Origin: an uncultured Lachnospiraceae bacterium
GTDB taxonomy: Bacteria > Bacillota > Clostridia > Lachnospirales > Lachnospiraceae
Direction: 5' to 3'
DNA: 64,000 nt
NCBI GenBank assembly: GCA_949740535.1
Contig: CATJHO010000115.1
Coordinates: 31,368-95,367 of the forward strand
Below, in pieces: positions 58,543-64,000 of the stretch. The position numbers were made by a program, and so were the translations under genes. Position 1 is the first letter of the stretch. Each line of letters opens with the position of its first letter. The notes beneath the pieces were generated by a model. The model made no database searches, was not told the DNA's origin, and was given only the letters and a program-made list of their open reading frames with translations.

Positions 58543-61125
58543 TTACTCCAGGGAAGCTGTAAGACTCTCTTGGCCGGCATCAATCCGGATGATGCTTCCG
58601 GCAACGGCTTCTCCGCCCAGAATCAGCCTGGCGGCCAGTGTCTCTACGTGCTTCTGCATATAGCGCTTTAAGGGGCGGGCGCCGTAGACGGGGTCATAGC
58701 CCTGGTCTGCGATGAAGGCTTTGGCTTTTTCGGTGAGCTCCAGCCGCAGTTCCCGGTCTTTCAGGCGTTCATTTAATTCTGCCAGCAGAAGATTGATAAT
58801 GGAAGCTATATCGCTCCTGCTTAAGGGCTTAAAGAGAACGGTTTCATCCAGACGGTTCAGAAATTCCGGCCGGAAATGGGCTCTTAAGTCGTTCATTACC
58901 AGCTGCTGTGCTTCTTCCCGAATGTTTCCCTGTTCATCAATCCCTTCCAGCAGATAGGAAGAACCGATATTTGAGGTCATGATAAGGATGGTGTTTTTGA
59001 AGTCTACGGTGCGTCCCTGGGAATCGGTGATGCGTCCGTCGTCCAGCACCTGCAGAAGTACGTTAAATACGTCCGGATGTGCTTTTTCTATTTCATCAAA
59101 CAGGACTACGGAATAGGGCTTCCGGCGGACGGCCTCTGTGAGCTGGCCGCCTTCCTCGTATCCTACATATCCGGGAGGCGCTCCAATGAGGCGGGAAACG
59201 GAGTATTTCTCCATATATTCGCTCATATCTATCCGCACCATATTCTGTTCATCGTCAAAGAGGCTGGCGGCCAGGGCTTTGGCAAGCTCTGTTTTTCCCA
59301 CGCCGGTGGGGCCCAGGAAGAGGAAGGAGCCGATGGGTCTGCCGGGATCTTTGATGCCTGCCTTAGAGCGGATGATGGCCTCGGAAACCAGGGTAACGCC
59401 TTCATCCTGTCCGATTACGCGCTTGTGAAGCTCCTCATCCAGGTGCAGTGTTTTGTTCCGCTCGCTCTCGGTCAGCTTGGCTGTGGGGATTCCTGTCCAC
59501 CGGGAGATAATACGGGTAATTTCATCCTCTGTTACGGCCTCATGAACCAGGGAGAGGTCTTTTTTGTGGATGGATTCTTCCTCCTGCTCCAGCTGTTTTT
59601 GAAGCTGGGGCAGTCTGCCGTACTGGAGCTCGGCGGCTTTGTTCAGGTCATAATTCTGCTGTGCGGTCTGAATCTGTTTGTTGATATCTTCGATTTCCTC
59701 CCGAAGCCTGGAGAGGCGTTCTACGGAAGTTTTTTCATTGTCCCACTGGGCTTTTTTTCCGTTAAATTCATCCCGAAGCTCCGCAAGTTCTCTCTGGAGA
59801 TGTTCCAGGCGCTCCTGGCTTAGACGGTCAGTCTCTTTTTTGAGTGCTGCCTCCTCAATCTCTAACTGCATAATTTTCCGGCTCAGCTCGTCAAGCTCTG
59901 CAGGCATGGAGTCAAGCTCTGTCTTAATGAGAGCGCAGGCTTCATCCACCAGGTCAATGGCCTTGTCTGGCAGAAACCGGTCAGAAATGTAGCGGTTGGA
60001 GAGTGTCGCGGCACAGACCAGTGCTGCATCCGTAACTTTAACACCGTGGAAGACCTCATAGCGCTCTTTTAATCCCCTCAGGATGGAAATCGTATCTTCC
60101 ACGGTTGGTTCGTCTACCATCACCGGCTGGAACCGCCGCTCCAGAGCGGCATCCTTCTCAATATACTGCCGGTATTCATCCAGGGTTGTAGCGCCGATAC
60201 AGTGGAGTTCTCCTCTGGCAAGCATGGGCTTCAGCATATTGCCGGCATCCATGGCGCCGTCTGTTTTGCCGGCCCCCACGATCAGGTGGAGCTCGTCAAT
60301 AAAGAGGATGATCTGTCCATTGCTTCTGCGCACCTCATCCAATACAGCCTTCAGCCGTTCTTCAAATTCTCCCCGGTATTTGGCTCCGGCTACCAGGGCG
60401 CCCATATCCAGAGCAAAAAGCTTCTTATCTTTTAAGCCCTCCGGGACATCTCCCCGGACAATCCGTTGAGCCAGGCCTTCGATGGCGGCGGTTTTTCCTA
60501 CACCGGGCTCGCCGATCAGAACGGGATTGTTTTTCGTTTTTCTGGACAGAATGCGGATGATATTGCGGATTTCCGCATCCCGGCCGATAACCGGGTCGAG
60601 CTTCTGGGCTCTGGCGCGTTCTACCAGATCGGAGCCGTACTTATTTAATGTGTCATAAGTAGCTTCCGGATTATCACTGGTGACACGCTGATTGCCCCGG
60701 ATGGTAGAAAGAGCCTTGAGAAAGCGGTCTTTCGTAATTCCGTATTCTCTGAAAATCTCTTTTACGGAAGGGCTGGGACCGGTAAGCAGGGCAAGGAACA
60801 GATGCTCCACAGAGACATACTCGTCTCCCATCTGTCTGGCCTCGTCCTCAGCGCTTATGAGTACCTTATTTAAATACTGCCCGACATAGGGCTGGCCGCC
60901 GGAAACCTTTACCCGCTTATTAAGGGCCTGTTCCACCCGGTTTACAAAATGTTCCGGCGAAATCTCCATCTTGGAAATCAGCTTTAAGATAAGGCTGTCA
61001 TCCTGCCGGAGAAGACTCATCAGCAGGTGCTCCTGCTCCAGCTCCTGGCTGCCATATTCATAGGCAGTCTTTTCCAGGCCGTTGACAGCCTGTATGGATT
61101 TTTGTGTGAATTTGTTAATATTCAT
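58543..61125 (-). CDS. clpB: Chaperone ClpB (AAA+ disaggregase)
   Basis: 860 residues, full length. ClpB rescues aggregated proteins with DnaK. The order is two N-terminal Clp_N repeats (1-145), AAA1 with Walker A GEPGVGKT (205-212) and [24 protein letters not shown], the coiled-coil M domain that distinguishes ClpB from ClpA/C (about 400-530), AAA2 with Walker A GPTGVGKT and [30 protein letters not shown], and the C-terminal D2-small domain. AGGAGG is upstream of the ATG. It is convergent with the TIM-barrel gene and divergent from hrcA; no CIRCE element lies on its side of the gap. Confidence 0.97.
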   Translation of the reverse strand: MNINKFTQKSIQAVNGLEKTAYEYGSQELEQEHLLMSLLRQDDSLILKLISKMEISPEHFVNRVEQALNKRVKVSGGQPYVGQYLNKVLISAEDEARQMGDEYVSVEHLFLALLTGPSPSVKEIFREYGITKDRFLKALSTIRGNQRVTSDNPEATYDTLNKYGSDLVERARAQKLDPVIGRDAEIRNIIRILSRKTKNNPVLIGEPGVGKTAAIEGLAQRIVRGDVPEGLKDKKLFALDMGALVAGAKYRGEFEERLKAVLDEVRRSNGQIILFIDELHLIVGAGKTDGAMDAGNMLKPMLARGELHCIGATTLDEYRQYIEKDAALERRFQPVMVDEPTVEDTISILRGLKERYEVFHGVKVTDAALVCAATLSNRYISDRFLPDKAIDLVDEACALIKTELDSMPAELDELSRKIMQLEIEEAALKKETDRLSQERLEHLQRELAELRDEFNGKKAQWDNEKTSVERLSRLREEIEDINKQIQTAQQNYDLNKAAELQYGRLPQLQKQLEQEEESIHKKDLSLVHEAVTEDEITRIISRWTGIPTAKLTESERNKTLHLDEELHKRVIGQDEGVTLVSEAIIRSKAGIKDPGRPIGSFLFLGPTGVGKTELAKALAASLFDDEQNMVRIDMSEYMEKYSVSRLIGAPPGYVGYEEGGQLTEAVRRKPYSVVLFDEIEKAHPDVFNVLLQVLDDGRITDSQGRTVDFKNTILIMTSNIGSSYLLEGIDEQGNIREEAQQLVMNDLRAHFRPEFLNRLDETVLFKPLSRSDIASIINLLLAELNERLKDRELRLELTEKAKAFIADQGYDPVYGARPLKRYMQKHVETLAARLILGGEAVAGSIIRIDAGQESLTASLE

Positions 61126-61260
61126 GTCTGCCTCCTATTCCGGTATCGTAACATCGCAGCGGACGCAGAGGGCCAAACTAAATCTCCCGCCGCAAAAGGG
61201 GTGTCCGCAGATCCATTTGGATGTGGGTCGAGATGTTACTGATTCCAGTACCGCAAAATA

Positions 61261-61303
61261 CAAAAAGCCCCATACCACATACCGGTGTATGCGGTACAGG
61301 GCC
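61261..61303 (-). terminator. Strong terminator-like hairpin upstream of clpB (possible attenuator)
   Basis: On the minus strand the arms 61303-61287 and 61282-61266 form a 17-bp stem (13 Watson-Crick and 4 G-U pairs) with a 4-nt loop, followed by TTTTT. A TATACT box (minus strand, 61329-61324) lies just upstream but has no good -35. GCGGTAC at about 61253-61247 can pair alternatively with GTACCGC of the stem. It sits about 140 bases before the clpB ATG. Confidence 0.55.
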
Positions 61304-61453
61304 TTATTTACTTGTCTACACCTAGTATATATCACTCCCGATCAAAAAATGCAATACTTATTTTCTAAAATATTTCTAAACAATTTCGTATGCATTCGAT
61401 TGTCCGGACGGTTATCACAGGAGATGCAATTTCTAAAAAATGTATAAAGTCGC

Positions 61454-61482
61454 TTGACAAACGGAGGGCATAGTGATATTTT
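61454..61482 (+). promoter_or_regulatory. Promoter of the hrcA-grpE-dnaK operon
   Basis: TTGACA (61454-61459), 17 bases, TATTTT (61477-61482). The transcription start would fall within the CIRCE operator, as is usual. Confidence 0.75.
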
Positions 61483-61486
61483 AATG

Positions 61487-61513
61487 TTAGCACTCAAAAG
61501 GGCCGAGTGCTAA
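61487..61513. promoter_or_regulatory. CIRCE operator for HrcA
   Basis: Perfect TTAGCACTC-N9-GAGTGCTAA, the conserved HrcA-binding inverted repeat, between the promoter and hrcA. It makes the operon self-repressed and heat-inducible. Confidence 0.97.
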
Positions 61514-61544
61514 TAGAAAAATGAAGCAGGAATGAGGTGAGGAA

Positions 61545-62576
61545 TTGGAACTGGATGATAGAAAATTGAAAATCCTGCAGGCAGTCATCCGCAACTATAT
61601 GGAAACGGGAGAACCCGTAGGCTCCAGAACCATTTCCAAGTATTCCGATTTGAACTTAAGCTCCGCAACCATCCGCAATGAGATGTCGGATCTGGAAGAG
61701 ATGGGCTACATCCTGCAGCCCCACACTTCAGCCGGCAGAATTCCCTCGGATAAGGGCTATCGTCTCTATGTGGACCGCATGATGGAAGAAAAGGACCGGG
61801 AGGTCAGTGAGCTCAAGGAGCTGATGATTGAGCGGACTGACAAGATGGAGCGTGTGCTTAAGCAGGTGGTGAAGGTTCTGGCCGCCAATACCAACTATGC
61901 CACTATGGTATCGGCGCCGGTTTATCATCGGAACAAGCTGAAGTTTATTCAGCTTTCCAAGGTAAGCTCCACCCAGATTCTTGCCGTGATTATGACAGAA
62001 GGAAATCTGGTGCGGAATAAAGTGATTCCCGTTACCGAGGAACTGGACCAGGAGACGGTGCTGAAATTGAATATCCTGCTGAACAGTGTGCTGAACGGCC
62101 TGGCCATAGAGGAGATTAACCTGGCTATGATTAAGAACCTGAAGGAACAGGCGGGGATTCACAGCGGACTGGTGGCGGATGTTGTGGATGCAGTGGCAGA
62201 GGTGATTCATTCAGAGGAGGAAGTGGAGATTTATACTTCCGGGACAACGAATATTTTCCGGTATCCGGAGCTGTCCGAGAATGGAAAGGCCAGTGAGCTT
62301 TTAAGTACCTTTGAGGAAAAGCAGGAGTTGACGGATCTGATGAACCGGACGCTGGAAGGCGGCAGGGATCAGAACATTCAGGTATACATCGGCCAGGAGC
62401 TTCCCGTGCAGGCCATGAAGGACTGCAGTGTGGTGACAGCCACGTATGAACTGGGAGACGGGCTGCGGGGCACCATTGGAATTGTAGGGCCCAAGCGTAT
62501 GGATTATGAGAATGTGGTGAATACATTAAAGACGCTCACCGATCAGCTGGATGAGATATATAACAGAAAGGGGTAA
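61545..62576 (+). CDS. hrcA: Heat-inducible transcription repressor HrcA
   Basis: 343 residues starting at TTG 61545 with GAGGTGAGG just upstream. The N-terminal winged helix (LDDRKLKILQAVIRNYMETGEPVGSRTISKYSDLNLSSATIRNEMSDLEEMGYI) is followed by a GAF-like domain and a C-terminal region with VVTATYELGDGLRGTIGIVGPKRMDYENVV. It binds the CIRCE element 32 bases upstream and represses its own operon; activity in other bacteria depends on GroEL. First gene of hrcA-grpE-dnaK. Confidence 0.97.
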   Translation: MELDDRKLKILQAVIRNYMETGEPVGSRTISKYSDLNLSSATIRNEMSDLEEMGYILQPHTSAGRIPSDKGYRLYVDRMMEEKDREVSELKELMIERTDKMERVLKQVVKVLAANTNYATMVSAPVYHRNKLKFIQLSKVSSTQILAVIMTEGNLVRNKVIPVTEELDQETVLKLNILLNSVLNGLAIEEINLAMIKNLKEQAGIHSGLVADVVDAVAEVIHSEEEVEIYTSGTTNIFRYPELSENGKASELLSTFEEKQELTDLMNRTLEGGRDQNIQVYIGQELPVQAMKDCSVVTATYELGDGLRGTIGIVGPKRMDYENVVNTLKTLTDQLDEIYNRKG

Positions 62577-62582
62577 AGACCC

Positions 62583-63221
62583 GTGGAAAAGGAAATGAAC
62601 AAAGAGGAAGCAATTCAGGAGGAAGAGCTTCAAAAGGAAAAAGCAGAAGCAGGAGAGGTGCAGGAAGAGCCGGAGGCGGCAAAAGAACAGGATATAGAGG
62701 AAGCGGCCGGGGATTCCAAAGAGCCAAAGGAACAGAAGGAAAAGTCTGAAAAATCTTTCCTGGGAAAGAAAAAGAAGAAAAAGGATCCCAGGGACGAGAA
62801 AATCGAAGAGCTTGAGGATCGGGTAAAGCGCCAGATGGCAGAGTTTGACAATTTCCGTAAGCGGACCGAAAAAGAGAAGTCCCACATGTACGAGATTGGA
62901 GCCAGGGATGTGATTGAGAAGATTCTTCCGGTGGTGGATAATTTCGAGCGGGGGCTGGATACTGTTCCGGAGGCGGAGCGGACCAATCCTGTGATAGAGG
63001 GAATGGATAAGATCTACAAGCAGCTGATGACTGTGCTGACAGACTTAGGCGTAGCTCCCATAGAAGCCGCAGGACAGGAATTTGATCCCAATCTGCACAA
63101 TGCAGTCATGCATGTAGAGGATGAAGAGCTGGGAGAAAACATCGTGGCAGAAGAGTTTCAGAAAGGGTATACCTACAAAGAGACAGTAATCCGTCACAGC
63201 ATGGTGAAAGTCGCAAACTGA
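62583..63221 (+). CDS. grpE: Nucleotide exchange factor GrpE
   Basis: 212 residues from GTG 62583, 6 bases after hrcA, with AAAGGGG at good distance; the ATG at 62595 would sit too close to a purine-rich site. The first 75 residues are a long Glu/Lys-rich coiled-coil tail. The conserved part follows: RQMAEFDNFRKRTEKEK, FERGLDT, and GQEFDPNLHNAVMHVEDEELGENIVAEEFQKGYTYKETVIRHSMVKVA at the end. It releases ADP from DnaK. Confidence 0.95.
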   Translation: MEKEMNKEEAIQEEELQKEKAEAGEVQEEPEAAKEQDIEEAAGDSKEPKEQKEKSEKSFLGKKKKKKDPRDEKIEELEDRVKRQMAEFDNFRKRTEKEKSHMYEIGARDVIEKILPVVDNFERGLDTVPEAERTNPVIEGMDKIYKQLMTVLTDLGVAPIEAAGQEFDPNLHNAVMHVEDEELGENIVAEEFQKGYTYKETVIRHSMVKVAN

Positions 63222-63276
63222 CGTGATGGAAATGAGCAGTGCTTTCCCGAATACGCACCGCGGAGTAAATATATAA

Positions 63277-64000
<724 letters not shown>

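Noticed and set aside
59077..59823. Plus-strand ORF of 248 codons inside clpB
   Set aside because: It lies wholly within the well-conserved clpB gene on the other strand, has no ribosome-binding site and no recognisable protein motif.
61126..61256. Degenerate copy of the 61-bp rpsT-holA repeat upstream of clpB
   Set aside because: Only the last bases (GGAATAGGAGG) are clearly alike, and these are explained by the ribosome-binding site.

Overview
The window looks like a chromosomal segment of a spore-forming, anaerobic member of the Clostridia, most like a Lachnospiraceae with roughly 50% G+C. The reasons are the germination protease gene (gpr), spoIIP and a GerMN lipoprotein, a DUF5721 protein, the order comEC-holA-rpsT-gpr-spoIIP-lepA-hemW, CIRCE-controlled hrcA-grpE-dnaK, strong AGGAGG ribosome-binding sites and several TTG/GTG starts. 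No rRNA, tRNA, CRISPR array, insertion sequence or prophage was recognised.

Layout. 1-2.0 kb: end of an MBOAT O-acyltransferase plus a DHHW (AlgJ-like) partner, a surface-polymer acylation pair. 2.0-9.1 kb: DUF5721, M18 aminopeptidase, an AT-rich DUF3825 gene followed by an orphan promoter-terminator unit, DegV, a small membrane protein, a CyuA-type cysteine desulfidase and argG. 9.5-13.9 kb: rarA, then argC-GNAT-argJ. 14.2-16.8 kb: HTH membrane regulator with a lipoprotein, and a PepV-like dipeptidase. 17.1-27.8 kb: a FadR-type GntR regulator, a five-gene dipeptide/oligopeptide-type ABC transporter, a GH29 alpha-L-fucosidase and a GH106-like glycosidase. This reads as one glycan- or glycoside-use locus. 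27.9-31.4 kb: argB-argD and an orphan solute-binding protein. 31.5-35.8 kb: small YdcZ-type transporter, ComEA-like lipoprotein, two-component system and GerMN lipoprotein. 35.8-45.1 kb: the conserved comEC/holA/rpsT/gpr/spoIIP/lepA/hemW block.

45.1-58.5 kb lies between hemW and the heat-shock genes, which adjoin each other in Bacillus subtilis. It holds a HAD hydrolase, a MoxR ATPase/VWA pair followed by two paralogous 75-residue proteins, a PAP2 phosphatase, a CdaR-type regulator, and a divergent operon (glycerate kinase, ribose-type ABC transporter, UPF0261/Tm-1-like protein, PEP-hydrolase-like TIM barrel). 58.5-64 kb: clpB on the minus strand, then hrcA-grpE-dnaK, with dnaK cut by the window end.

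Arginine synthesis is split over three loci (argG; argC-argJ; argB-argD). All three have good vegetative promoters, and two share a TGYATAAATATT motif that may be an ArgR box. The least explained items are the MoxR/VWA locus with its two small paralogues, the CdaR-linked operon with two enzymes of unknown reaction, a tandem 61-bp hairpin repeat between rpsT and holA, a 104-nt branched inverted-repeat element beside clpB, and the orphan transcription unit after the DUF3825 gene.
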